The notes beneath the pieces are model-generated. The model had not been told where the DNA came from. It saw only the letters and a program-made list of their open reading frames with translations, and ran no database searches. Positions 36,673-44,256 of a stretch of 64,000 bases of DNA are shown in pieces. This DNA comes from Desulfobacteraceae bacterium (lineage in GTDB: Bacteria; Desulfobacterota; Desulfobacteria; Desulfobacterales; SURF-15), in the NCBI GenBank assembly GCA_003599475.1, contig QZKK01000232.1:1-64000 (forward strand), read 5' to 3'. A program made the translations under genes and the position numbers. Within the stretch, counting starts at the first letter, position 1. Each line of letters opens with the position of its first letter.

Positions 36673-36771
36673 TTGACGGATCGGAACGAACATAGGCCGG
36701 GATATAAAAAAACCAAGGTGGGGTGGATACCTAAGGAGTGGGAAACGCGATCGAACCTTTTTCCTGGTTGA
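36673..36771 (+). pseudogene. hsdS stub: N-terminus of a type I restriction specificity subunit
   Basis: Thirty-two codons starting at a TTG read TDRNEHRPGYKKTKVGWIPKEWE, the typical HsdS N-terminus, and then run out into TRSNLFPG and a stop. The target-recognition domains are missing. Position right after RhuM matches the natural gene order of type I systems. Confidence 0.6.
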
Positions 36772-36805
36772 ATTTCCCATTCATCCGGTTTTGGCGAAGC
36801 CTTAA

Positions 36806-36898
36806 AAGGAAGTCACCCCGGAAGTCACCCCGGAAGTCACCATGGAAGTCAAAAGGCTTCTGAATGCGATAACCGGCGATCACTCCCGCAAGGAATAA
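36806..36898 (+). pseudogene. Remnant: C-terminal tail of a Fic/AlbA-type ATP-binding protein
   Basis: Frame opens after a stop and reads EVTPEVTPEVTMEVKRLLNA then ITGDHSRKE and stops. The EVTPEVTPEV repeat before a winged helix is typical of the end of AlbA_2-type ATP-binding or Fic proteins often found beside restriction loci. Encoded by three copies of CCGGAAGTCACC or near it. Confidence 0.4.
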
Positions 36899-37055
36899 GC
36901 TTTGCCACCTGAAATACCATGACCATTCAAAGGCGTTTTATTCTCTTCTGACCCGCTGTCAGCCGGACTGGCGGAAGCGGAAAGCGGTGCTCGATAAAGC
37001 GCTTATCTCATGAAATCCATCAATTGAAGATTCCGCACCGTTTGCTTTCGGAGGA

Positions 37056-37139
37056 ATGCAGATATCCAATATTCTATCGAATCCCCCGGGACTTGCAGGT
37101 ATCGGCGATGCATCCGCGACTGCAAATGACTTCATCTGA
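37056..37139 (+). pseudogene. Truncated copy of the winged-helix antitoxin-like gene
   Basis: Starts after a GGAGG site and ends at a stop after 27 codons. The segment GLAGIGDASATANDFI matches VGIGDASSTANDFI at the start of the intact gene at 42021, at DNA level too (37098-37136 against 42043-42081, mostly third-base differences). Same orientation, 4.9 kb apart, one at each end of the secreted-protein cassette. Confidence 0.6.
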
Positions 37140-37208
37140 AATGCCAGCAAGAACCGCTCCCCACGAGGGAGCGGCTCTTTTCATGATATTGGAGAACAGT
37201 ACCCCTGA

Positions 37209-38534
37209 TCAGAACTTGACGAACTCAACCCGGCGGTTGTTGGCCCGCCCTTCAAGTGTCTTGTTGCTGTCAAGCGGCTTGCTGTCGCCAAAGCCGGCGG
37301 TTTTTAAGCGATTGGACTCGATCCCTTTCCCTTCAAGCCAGGTCTTGACTGCTTCAGCCCGCTTCTCCGAAAGAGGCTGATTGATCCCCTTTCCCCCCTG
37401 GTTGTCGGTATGTCCCTCGATGGAAAATTTCAGTTCGGGGTCCTCGCTCAGAAGACCCAGGATCCTTTTCAGGGTCGGCAGCGACTCGGCTTTGATGGCG
37501 GCCTTGCCGGTATCGAACAGGATGCCGTGGGTGATGATCTTGCCGTCGGTATCCAGAGCCGACTTGATATCCTTGCCTCCGTCGGCCAGGCGGAAATTGG
37601 CGAAGAGCAGTTTGTCGGACTTGTAGTTGTTGGGCATCAGCATCTGCAGGCCAACCTGTTTGATGGGCCGCTTGATCCCATCCGGGTCGTTGATGACCCG
37701 CCGGTTGTCGATGTAGGCTTTGGCAAAGGTGCCGTTGACACTGATTGCCACGTGATGGACTTTGCCATCGCTCAACCCCACGTTGGTTTTGGTATTGGCC
37801 GAGGTGCTCTCCCTCCCCGAAATGTTGACCGAATAAGGCGCATTCCAATTGAAGACATCGGCTTTCCTGTCGGCAGGCACGAAAAGCACCCTGTATATGT
37901 TATGATAGCTCGATCCTTCCTTGAACGGTGCCAGCACTGCGTCGAATTCGATGGTGAATTTTTCCGGAAAATCCCCCTTCTGATCCAGTCGCAGGTATTG
38001 GGTTGCCGGAGGCTGGCCTTTATCCCCGGGAACAGAGCGCAGAAAGCGCTTCCCCTGGTATTCCACCACGTCAACCGTATTGCTTCTGCCTTGCTTGGGC
38101 CCGTCCAAGGTCCATTTGCGTGGGAACTCCCCCACATCGGTGTCGCTGAAATCATCGAAGAAGATCATTTTGTCGCCGGGAATAAAGTCAAACTTGGTCA
38201 GGACCTTTTCGGCTTCTTCGATGGTAAGGTTATCGGCAGAGGTTGCCGGAGAAGCTTCGCTCGACTCACTCCGGGCAGAACCCTTCGTGTCGCCTTCCTT
38301 CTGCATCGGCTGATTCGTATTGACCGGTTCTTTCTGGGGGTCGCTCTTGTCGCCTTTCACGGCATCCTTGACGCCCTCCTTGGCCGAATCATAGACACTG
38401 TTGCCGGCATCTTTCACCGCCCGGTTGCCGAGCTGCTTGCCAACCCCTTCCAGCGTTTTGTCCAGCCACCCGGCCTGGCAGACGCTGACGCCGGTAAGCA
38501 GACACAATGTGCTGATCAGTAATCTTTTTTTCAT
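37209..38534 (-). CDS. OmpA family protein with lectin-like domain
   Basis: A 441-residue exported protein. Signal peptide MKKRLLISTLCLLTGVSVCQA; an Ala/Lys/Asp-rich linker (about 22-105); a beta-rich domain (about 115-320) starting near FFDDFSDTDVGEFPRKW that resembles LamG/concanavalin-like folds; and a C-terminal OmpA domain (about 330-441) with SIEGHTDNQGGKG, LSEKRAEAVKTWL and NNRRVEF that binds peptidoglycan. It should link an extracellular or outer-membrane assembly to the cell wall. GGAGGAGAG precedes the ATG. Last gene of a four-gene operon, 23 bases after the preceding gene. Confidence 0.85.
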   Translation of the reverse strand: MKKRLLISTLCLLTGVSVCQAGWLDKTLEGVGKQLGNRAVKDAGNSVYDSAKEGVKDAVKGDKSDPQKEPVNTNQPMQKEGDTKGSARSESSEASPATSADNLTIEEAEKVLTKFDFIPGDKMIFFDDFSDTDVGEFPRKWTLDGPKQGRSNTVDVVEYQGKRFLRSVPGDKGQPPATQYLRLDQKGDFPEKFTIEFDAVLAPFKEGSSYHNIYRVLFVPADRKADVFNWNAPYSVNISGRESTSANTKTNVGLSDGKVHHVAISVNGTFAKAYIDNRRVINDPDGIKRPIKQVGLQMLMPNNYKSDKLLFANFRLADGGKDIKSALDTDGKIITHGILFDTGKAAIKAESLPTLKRILGLLSEDPELKFSIEGHTDNQGGKGINQPLSEKRAEAVKTWLEGKGIESNRLKTAGFGDSKPLDSNKTLEGRANNRRVEFVKF

Positions 38535-38557
38535 CTCTCCTCCTGTTCGCATGCATT

Positions 38558-39757
38558 TTATTGATTGATGGTCGGCCGGGACAAATCGAAGTCGATGGTG
38601 ACGATGGTCTCTTCCTCCTTATCCTTGTCATAGAACCGGAGCTGTTTCGTTTCTTTCAGCCGCGTATCATAAGGGGTGCCCCGAAAGCCTTCAAAGGTAT
38701 ATTCCATGGGGCGGGTGAAGGTTCCCGGCAGCGTTTGCTTCTTGTGTTCAACATCGCAGCTGCCCTCGGCAGATTCACTGAAATTGCTGTACATTTTTCC
38801 TTTTGCCGAAGTTGCTGCCACCGTAATGGTATAGGTGTCGTCATCTTGAAAGTGAAGTCTAACCGCAGCATCCTTGTTATCGGAATCGCTCGTAGCGCTT
38901 TTATCGGACAGACCGGATACCGTTTTCGTCGCGTTACTGGCCCGGGTGAAGCGCCACTGGGCCTTTTTCCCAGACGCGCACTCATGGCAAGCGTCAAACT
39001 CTTCCATCCCCGATTCCTCAACATACGACCCTTCCATGGTTCCCTTGGCATCCGGTATGCCATAACGTTCCAGTTTCCACGTTTCCTTACTGGATACCTT
39101 CGTATAATCGGTTTTCTTCCATTGCCAGGTACCCCCATTACAGTACTTAGAGGCGACCTCCTCATGTTTCTGGTCGCGCTTCGTTTCAACCGTTACGGTG
39201 ACCGGACCCTTCACAGGGCAGATCTCTCCACCTCGATATTCACGCTCATCAGACAAATACTTGGTAAAGCCCTCGATGAGGTGGTCTGCTGTTTTATCCA
39301 CTGCGGCCGTAGCCGCCCCATACGACCGAAATACCTCGGATTCGGTATAAAAAGGGAAGCCGGTTTTTTTCTTGTTCTTGGCAATGATATTGAATTGATA
39401 AAAGTTCAGCTCTTTCATGGCGGTGATTTTTATGATGATCAGATATTTCATATCCATCATGCCCTGGATGTTGGAAAGCTCGTTTTCTACTTTTGCTTCA
39501 TCCGTCCCCAAGAGCTGCTGCTGCCGGATAAAATTCAATGAGTCTTTAAGTCCGACGGAGTCCATGACATGGAGACAGGTATAATGACGAACCAGCGAGC
39601 TGGTAAGCCGCCCCAGGAGGAGTTGTTGCAACACCTCCCCTTCATCGGAACCGCCTTCGACTGCTGAATGAATATACACATAGGCCTGGGTATAGGCATG
39701 TACCCGGCCGGCAGACAGCAGCAGGGCCGACAGGATCAGCAATATCGGTCTTTTCAT
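38558..39757 (-). CDS. Exported protein of unknown function, 399 residues
   Basis: A signal peptide (MKRPILLILSALLLSAGRVHA) leads to a region (about 22-190) rich in alternating helices and strands that vaguely resembles CsgG/LpoB-like secreted folds, then a beta-rich, Cys-containing half (KYCNGGTWQWKK, FDACHECASGKK, EGSCDVEHKK). Four or more Cys could form disulphides. No family is recognised. Its ATG overlaps the stop of the LRR gene by four bases (ATGA), so the two are coupled. The second half looks like immunoglobulin-type beta repeats, but this is a guess. Confidence 0.75.
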   Translation of the reverse strand: MKRPILLILSALLLSAGRVHAYTQAYVYIHSAVEGGSDEGEVLQQLLLGRLTSSLVRHYTCLHVMDSVGLKDSLNFIRQQQLLGTDEAKVENELSNIQGMMDMKYLIIIKITAMKELNFYQFNIIAKNKKKTGFPFYTESEVFRSYGAATAAVDKTADHLIEGFTKYLSDEREYRGGEICPVKGPVTVTVETKRDQKHEEVASKYCNGGTWQWKKTDYTKVSSKETWKLERYGIPDAKGTMEGSYVEESGMEEFDACHECASGKKAQWRFTRASNATKTVSGLSDKSATSDSDNKDAAVRLHFQDDDTYTITVAATSAKGKMYSNFSESAEGSCDVEHKKQTLPGTFTRPMEYTFEGFRGTPYDTRLKETKQLRFYDKDKEEETIVTIDFDLSRPTINQ

Positions 39758-40644
39758 TGGGTGACAATCCTGCATTCCGGCAGCAGCTTCGCAAGCTGTG
39801 CCTGCTCCATCGAAGTTATCCCGGTTTTACCGACGCCCAGTTCCCTGAGGTTGATCTGTTTGCCGAGTGTCGGCAGTACGGTCGTCATGGGGTTCATGTC
39901 GACGTGCAGCACTTTCAGCTTGTGCATGGTAGCGATTGAGGCAGGGATCTTGTTTAGATTGTTGTTGAAAAGAGTGAGCTTCTCCAGGCCGGCAAAAACG
40001 CCGATCGTTTCCGGCACGGCAGACAGGTAATTCTTGAAGTTGAAGATGTGCAGCTCCGTCAGCGGCAGATGCTTGGCCTTGTCCAGAACTCTCGGCAAGT
40101 CAACAGGCGCGCCATGCATCCCCCCGGTCAGGACCAGCGTTTCGATGCCGGTGAATTTCTCCAGCAGGTCAACCAGCAGCGGCGCTTCTTTACGCGAAAA
40201 ATCGATGACCAGCACCGTCTGGGCCTGGTAAAAGTCCGTGTTTTTCACGCTCGGATCGCGGTCTTCTTCATACACTTTGATGATTTTCTCGCGAACCGGC
40301 TCCGCCAGGTCGACCTCGGCTCCTTTCCCCTTTTCCGCAAGCTTCTGGGTCTGATCCCACATATTCTCCCGGGTCAACACGGCCTTGTCGTCATCCGCTT
40401 CGGGCCGGGCTTCACCCCGGGCCTGGGATTCTGCTGCATCCCGATCCTGCTGCAGCTTCTGCAGTTGTTTCATGAGCTGATCGATCCTGGATCTTACATT
40501 CGGATCGTTCCGGGAGGTTTGCTTGCGGAGGACGCGCAGCTCCTTCCTTATGGCAGCCGGATCGGTGGGCAGTGCTGTCGCGCACAGTGCAATATGCGAC
40601 ATTGCGATCAGAACTGCCGAAAGGACGAATGCTGCAGGTTTCAA
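39754..40644 (-). CDS. Exported leucine-rich-repeat protein
   Basis: A 296-residue protein. The start is a TTG at 40644 with AGG and AAAGGG upstream, giving the signal peptide MKPAAFVLSAVLIAMSHIALC. After a charged helical region (LRKQTSRNDPNVRSRIDQLM...), the C-terminal half contains leucine-rich repeats: LTELHIFNFKNYLSAVPETIG, LEKLTLFNNNLNKIPASI, LKVLHVDMNPMTTVLPTLG, LRELGVGKTGI. LRRs bind protein partners. Such repeats are unusual in a bacterial operon with an OmpA protein. Overlaps the next gene by four bases. Confidence 0.85.
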   Translation of the reverse strand: MKPAAFVLSAVLIAMSHIALCATALPTDPAAIRKELRVLRKQTSRNDPNVRSRIDQLMKQLQKLQQDRDAAESQARGEARPEADDDKAVLTRENMWDQTQKLAEKGKGAEVDLAEPVREKIIKVYEEDRDPSVKNTDFYQAQTVLVIDFSRKEAPLLVDLLEKFTGIETLVLTGGMHGAPVDLPRVLDKAKHLPLTELHIFNFKNYLSAVPETIGVFAGLEKLTLFNNNLNKIPASIATMHKLKVLHVDMNPMTTVLPTLGKQINLRELGVGKTGITSMEQAQLAKLLPECRIVTQ

Positions 40645-40663
40645 TTGCCTGAACCCTTTGGGG

Positions 40664-41707
40664 TTATGGGGTTATGGTCCCGGCGTCGCCGTCACAGTGA
40701 GAACCGGCGGGCGCGGAGGGATCTCTGGACATATATTTATACGCCTCGCCCAGATACCGGGCATAATCCTGAACCGTTTCGAGGCCGGAAAGCCCGACCG
40801 ATTCGCGGGGGAGAGGAACCCCGACCTGGTTCTGCTGCATCTCACTCATTACCTCGTCCAGGCGGCGGTGGTGAGAAATCGACGTCTCGATGGAAGCCTG
40901 GTAGGCTTTCAAAGCCTTCAAAAACTTGGGCCCCATGTAACTGCAATAGTTATCACGAGCTCCCGTTATTCTCTCCTCCTGTTGATCGAGTCTGTCGCAG
41001 GGAGCTCCTTCATTCATCATTTTGTCCAGAGTCTTTTGCTCTTTTTCCAGCCGGCTTTTCAACGATAATCCCTGCTCATCCTTTTCAAGCTCTGTTACCC
41101 TTTCCTGCATAGCGGTCCTTAGCCCGACCGTTTTTTTTGTCAATTCCGCCTGTTCTCTGGCAAGCGCGATGTTGTCCGTGATTTTTTGTTTTCCGGCATT
41201 CACTTCGTCTTTCGATTTCATCAGGTCGTTGGCCTGCTGCTCGCCGGCCATTGCCTTGGCCCAATCGACGTTCGCCCCGACCTTCCCTTCTTTTTGCGCC
41301 TTTTTCTGGTCCTTAAGCTCCTGCATGGAGACGCCGAACTTTTCTTCCATCATCTTCTCGGCCATCTTCCTTTTCTCGGCTTTTGACATTTTCTTCATTT
41401 CCGCCTGGCTTTTCCCTTGGAAACCGGGCATATCCACCGCATTTTCCTGCATCTTTTTACTGTTACTTTCCAGCCACTTCTTCATGGCTCTGCGGCGACC
41501 GCCGACCTCATCGTCAAGCTCTTTCTTCGTGGCGAAAAATTCCTCTTTAAACCTCTCGATTTCTTCAGCAGTCACAACGCATCCGGCAGATGGAGGTGAC
41601 GGCAGAGCGCTAAGATATTCATTGGGGCCTTTGACGCCTGTCATCCCGGCGTAAACCGCAGTTACAGACCAACTGATGATGCTCACTACAGTCAAAAGAA
41701 TTTTCAT
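40664..41707 (-). CDS. Exported coiled-coil protein, Lys/Glu/Met-rich
   Basis: A 347-residue protein with a signal peptide (MKILLTVVSIISWSVTAVYAG) and a long helical middle rich in Lys, Glu and Met (EMKKMSKAEKRKMAEKMMEE, a likely coiled coil). Cys residues sit near the N-terminus (SAGCVV), the middle (GAPCDRL, DNYCSYMG) and the C-terminus (GSHCDGD), so disulphides are likely in the periplasm. No family is recognised. The ATG at 41707 has a good GGAGGTCGAC leader. First gene of the four-gene operon; the LRR gene begins 19 bases downstream. Confidence 0.78.
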   Translation of the reverse strand: MKILLTVVSIISWSVTAVYAGMTGVKGPNEYLSALPSPPSAGCVVTAEEIERFKEEFFATKKELDDEVGGRRRAMKKWLESNSKKMQENAVDMPGFQGKSQAEMKKMSKAEKRKMAEKMMEEKFGVSMQELKDQKKAQKEGKVGANVDWAKAMAGEQQANDLMKSKDEVNAGKQKITDNIALAREQAELTKKTVGLRTAMQERVTELEKDEQGLSLKSRLEKEQKTLDKMMNEGAPCDRLDQQEERITGARDNYCSYMGPKFLKALKAYQASIETSISHHRRLDEVMSEMQQNQVGVPLPRESVGLSGLETVQDYARYLGEAYKYMSRDPSAPAGSHCDGDAGTITP

Positions 41708-41941
41708 GTCGACCTCCATCGAACGATCGTCGGGGAATTGATTATCCGTCAAAGCTCCGGCTGTTTCCGCCCGATCCGATTCATGCAGCGCATGCCGGAC
41801 CCGGCAGAGGCTACAATCCCATGCTCGGTCAGCCACGGCTCGTCATGATTCAGGTTCCCGGTGTGCAGAGGCAGATCCAGGTGCAGGGTGCAGATAAGAT
41901 CTTTCTTTTAGAGCGCCAGTGTATGGCAAAAGGCTACTTGT

Positions 41942-41971
41942 TTGTCAATCGAAAAAATCCCACAATATGGT
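41942..41971 (+). promoter_or_regulatory. Possible promoter of the winged-helix gene
   Basis: TTGTCA and TATGGT are 18 bases apart, about 50 bases before the start of the gene at 42021. The 313-base gap 41708-42020 otherwise holds no gene; it must also contain the divergent promoter of the exported-protein operon. Confidence 0.35.
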
Positions 41972-42020
41972 ACAGGCAGAAATGAGATTTAGCGGACATT
42001 AAAAAAGCTCGAGGAAAAGG

Positions 42021-42383
42021 ATGATGAAAAAACAGATAAAAGTGGGCATTGGAGATGCATCTTCGACTGCAAATGATTTCATCGATGCGTGGAAGCGCGC
42101 AGAAAGCGGAAAAGCGGTCGAAGCTGAGCATAAGCTCCATTTTGAAAACCTGGAAATTCTTCTAAAAACGCTTACCGCCGGGCGCTGGATCCTCCTTAAG
42201 TCGCTGCGGAAGAATGGCCCTCTGAGCATCCGGGCGCTGGCAAACGAATTGGGGCGAGACTACAAAAACGTCCACACGGATGTGCGGCGCCTGGAGCAAC
42301 TCGGCCTGATCGAACGGACCCGGGAGGATAAGGTGGAAGTCCCCTGGGATGTGGTGGAAGCGCAGCTTGAATTGGCGGCTTGA
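42021..42383 (+). CDS. Winged-helix DNA-binding protein, HVO_A0114-like, antitoxin-like
   Basis: A 120-residue protein with a C-terminal winged helix: LTAGRWILLKSLRKNGPLSI then RALANELGRDYKNVHTDVRRL and LGLIERTR...VPWDVV. This matches the HVO_A0114-type (TumA-like) family, which usually pairs with a DUF6516 toxin. No toxin gene is visible beside it; the nearest candidate, on the other strand, is a broken Doc gene. The N-terminal VGIGDASSTANDFI is repeated in the truncated copy at 37056. GAGG before ATGATG supports the start. Possibly an orphan antitoxin or regulator of the divergent operon. Confidence 0.78.
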   Translation: MMKKQIKVGIGDASSTANDFIDAWKRAESGKAVEAEHKLHFENLEILLKTLTAGRWILLKSLRKNGPLSIRALANELGRDYKNVHTDVRRLEQLGLIERTREDKVEVPWDVVEAQLELAA

Positions 42384-42397
42384 TATCTTTTGCAGGA

Positions 42398-42670
42398 TCA
42401 ATTCGTGCGCGTATAACGTCGAAAGAACAATGCCGCATCTGCCTTGCCGAGATCGCTTCGGGAAACGGCCTCCACCAATTCGGCGAATTCATCTTCCGGA
42501 GCATCGAAATCGAACCCATTCAGGCCAAGAAAGACGAGCGCAGCCACCGCGCCGGTGCGCTTGTTTCCGTCCAGGAAAGGGTGATTTTTCACCAGGTGGA
42601 ATAAATAAGCCGCCGCCATTTCGTGGATGTCGGTGTGCAGGAATTGTCCGCCATAGGTGGCAGACGGCAT
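42398..42670 (-). pseudogene. Doc-type Fic toxin, truncated
   Basis: About 90 residues of a death-on-curing protein: MPSATYGGQFLHTDIHEMAAA then NHPFLDGNKRTGAVAAL holds the Fic-like motif. The N-terminal 40 residues typical of Doc are not in this frame; traces (GDSVESGA) appear in another frame just upstream, so a frameshift has removed them. Likely inactive, though the core motif HPFLDGNKRTG is intact. Confidence 0.7.
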
Positions 42671-42788
42671 GCCCCAGATTCCACGGAATCGCCCGGCACT
42701 GCTTGATCGAAGTGAGCCGGTCGAAGTGGCCGTGGCTTTGATCTCGAGGAAATAGAGTTTTGGCGACTTGGTGATCCGCTTGCCGAAA

Positions 42789-42986
42789 TTACTCGAAGAT
42801 GTTCAGGTCTGGTCGGGAACTTTCATAGAAACAGTGATCAAATCGGCTCTTTCTGAACCGTACGGAAATCCCGTCAAACGTCGTAATAGCACTCCGGCAA
42901 TACACACGCTCATAGTAAGTACTTGGATTGCCAAGCAAAGCCTCGTACTCGGCAAGGCTTTTCAAACACAATGAGCTGTCCAACAC
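42789..42986 (-). pseudogene. Fragment resembling a PBECR-type nuclease N-terminus
   Basis: Sixty-five residues containing SLAEYEALLGNPSTYYERVY, ITTFDGISVRFRK and SRFDHCFYESS, then a premature stop. The FDG...FDHCFYES pattern resembles the start of phage-associated barnase/EndoU/colicin-like nucleases, from memory and not certain. Immediately upstream (minus strand, start at 43008 after AAAGGAG) ten codons MAMTNHERVG resemble the start of DUF499/Swt1-HEPN anti-phage proteins, then frame is lost. Two broken genes seem joined here. Confidence 0.35.
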
Positions 42987-43028
42987 GTTCGTGGTTGGTC
43001 ATGGCCATGGGTGCGTGCTCCTTTTGCG

Positions 43029-43435
43029 TTATCGTGATTCCTGGGGCATCAACAGCCAGACATAGGCCGGCTGGGTCAGCACACCGGACGGCGCCTCACG
43101 CGGCAGGCCGTCCTGGGTCAGGGTTAGAAGGCGCTTGCGTGCATTGGGAAACTGACGGCCCGCCTCCACGAGCGCCCGCAGCTCGCGTTCAGCGGTTTTC
43201 GGTGCGCCGGCTTCTGAGCACACCTGGATCAGGTCCTGGTCGCCGGAAAGATATCGAGCCAAAAAATCCACCTCGAACCCCTGAGGCGTTTTCACATAGC
43301 TGACCTCCGCGCGCCGGCGTTCCAATTCTATAGATACCACCGTTTCAGGGCATGTCCGATGTTAGAGCGGCCGCTTGCGCCGAAGGCGCCGATCAATGCC
43401 GGGTCCGCTGGATAGACTTTGCGCGGATTGGAGTT
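43029..43435 (-). pseudogene. C-terminal fragment of a DUF4143 AAA+ ATPase, frameshifted
   Basis: Reads NPRKVYPADPALIGAFGASG then RSNIGHAL, shifts frame near 43350, and goes on with ETVVSIELERRRAEVSYVKT, GFEVDFLARYL and a normal end. This is the C-terminal DUF4143 half of the ATPase family common in anaerobes. The ATPase half is missing. Confidence 0.6.
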
Positions 43436-43761
43436 TCGCCTTCTTTCGGATTTTTGAAATGCTGCTCAATTTCGCTTTGGATGCGCCGTTTGACAGCCTC
43501 AATGGTCAGGTTTGCCCGGCCCACCCGCAGGGCGTCAGCAACTCGGCAAGCAGCATCCAGGCCTGCAGATACCAGCATGATCGGTACGGTTGGACTTGTG
43601 GTTTCTCCAACCCGGGGGGTCGGCACATCGAATAAATGGAGCGGCTCGGTGTTTTCGGCTAAGCTGCGCTCATAGAGGGAGCTATCCACGGTCAGAAGGG
43701 TGCCGTCGATCACGCTGTCGATTCCCCTGATCGTAAGCTTTCGATGAGGCTCGGCGGTCAC
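43393..43761 (-). CDS. Open frame of unknown nature in the decayed region
   Basis: A 122-codon frame (GTG start) with a plausible protein sequence (AEPHRKLTIRGIDSVIDG, PIMLVSAGLDAACRVADAL). The frame continues upstream of the GTG to about 43838 (GDVTLATIWEAIADSRYPKD), so the true N-terminus is likely lost at a junction with the GIY-YIG fragment. Its last 15 codons overlap the DUF4143 fragment. Family not recognised; probably a remnant. Confidence 0.3.
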   Translation of the reverse strand: MTAEPHRKLTIRGIDSVIDGTLLTVDSSLYERSLAENTEPLHLFDVPTPRVGETTSPTVPIMLVSAGLDAACRVADALRVGRANLTIEAVKRRIQSEIEQHFKNPKEGETPIRAKSIQRTRH

Positions 43762-43976
43762 GGTACAGCCCAGGTCCTTCGGATACCTGGAGTCGGCGAT
43801 GGCCTCCCATATGGTTGCCAGCGTAACATCCCCCTTTCAGACTTGTGCGGATCTAAGGCGGTCGTTCTTGATGCAGAACCGGCACAATGCGCTGCGTAGC
43901 GATTTTCTAAATTGCTTGTTGCACCAACGTATAGAGAACCGGATTGAAGCCTTAGGATGTAAAACCAGGCAGGCAT
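43758..43976 (-). pseudogene. GIY-YIG endonuclease N-terminus, truncated
   Basis: Starts MPAWFYILRLQSGSLYVGAT with the GIY-YIG-type YIL...YVG motif and goes on NLENRYAAHCAGSASRTTAL. After residue 45 the sequence departs from the family. The catalytic Arg and Glu region is incomplete. Confidence 0.6.
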
Positions 43977-43981
43977 ACAGG

Positions 43982-44015
43982 CCTTTCGACAGGCCTTTCG
44001 ACAGGCTCAAGGCAG
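43982..44015. repeat. Tandem 12-mer CCTTTCGACAGG
   Basis: Two perfect copies side by side (43982-43993, 43994-44005) followed by CTCAAGGCAGG. Words of this type are common dispersed repeats. They lie at the boundary between the decayed region and the tRNA. Confidence 0.6.
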
Positions 44016-44061
44016 GTGAAAGGGGTACCACCCTTTGTGGGTACCCCTGAACGCGTCGAAA

Positions 44062-44135
44062 TGGCTGGGAGACTAGGATTCGAACCTAGGTTGACGGAGT
44101 CAGAGTCCGTAGTCCTGCCGCTGGACGATCTCCCA
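44062..44135 (-). tRNA. tRNA-Gln (CUG)
   Basis: The minus strand folds as a tRNA: acceptor TGGGAGA with TCTCCCA, D arm GTCC/GGAC, anticodon stem ACGGA with loop CTCTGAC giving anticodon CTG, T arm CTAGG-TTCGAAT-CCTAG, discriminator G and encoded CCA. Anticodon CUG and the gene features match tRNA-Gln. It lies 121 bases downstream of gltX on the same strand and at the edge of the accessory island. Confidence 0.93.
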
Positions 44136-44256
44136 GAAAATGGGTTCCGCGTTCGACGTTTCGGGTTCAACGGTTATCATCGACCGAACCGCTCCCGATC
44201 TTGAACGCGCAACGAATGATGTCCTTATTTTTAAAGGACGGTTTGGAAAAAGTCAA

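Noticed and set aside
37410..38522. Plus-strand open frame of 370 codons opposite the OmpA gene
   Set aside because: The minus-strand protein has signal peptide and OmpA motifs; the plus frame has none.
42398..44015. Considered whether the decayed region is a prophage or transposon
   Set aside because: No integrase, transposase, terminal inverted repeats or phage structural genes were seen; a tRNA attachment site could not be shown.
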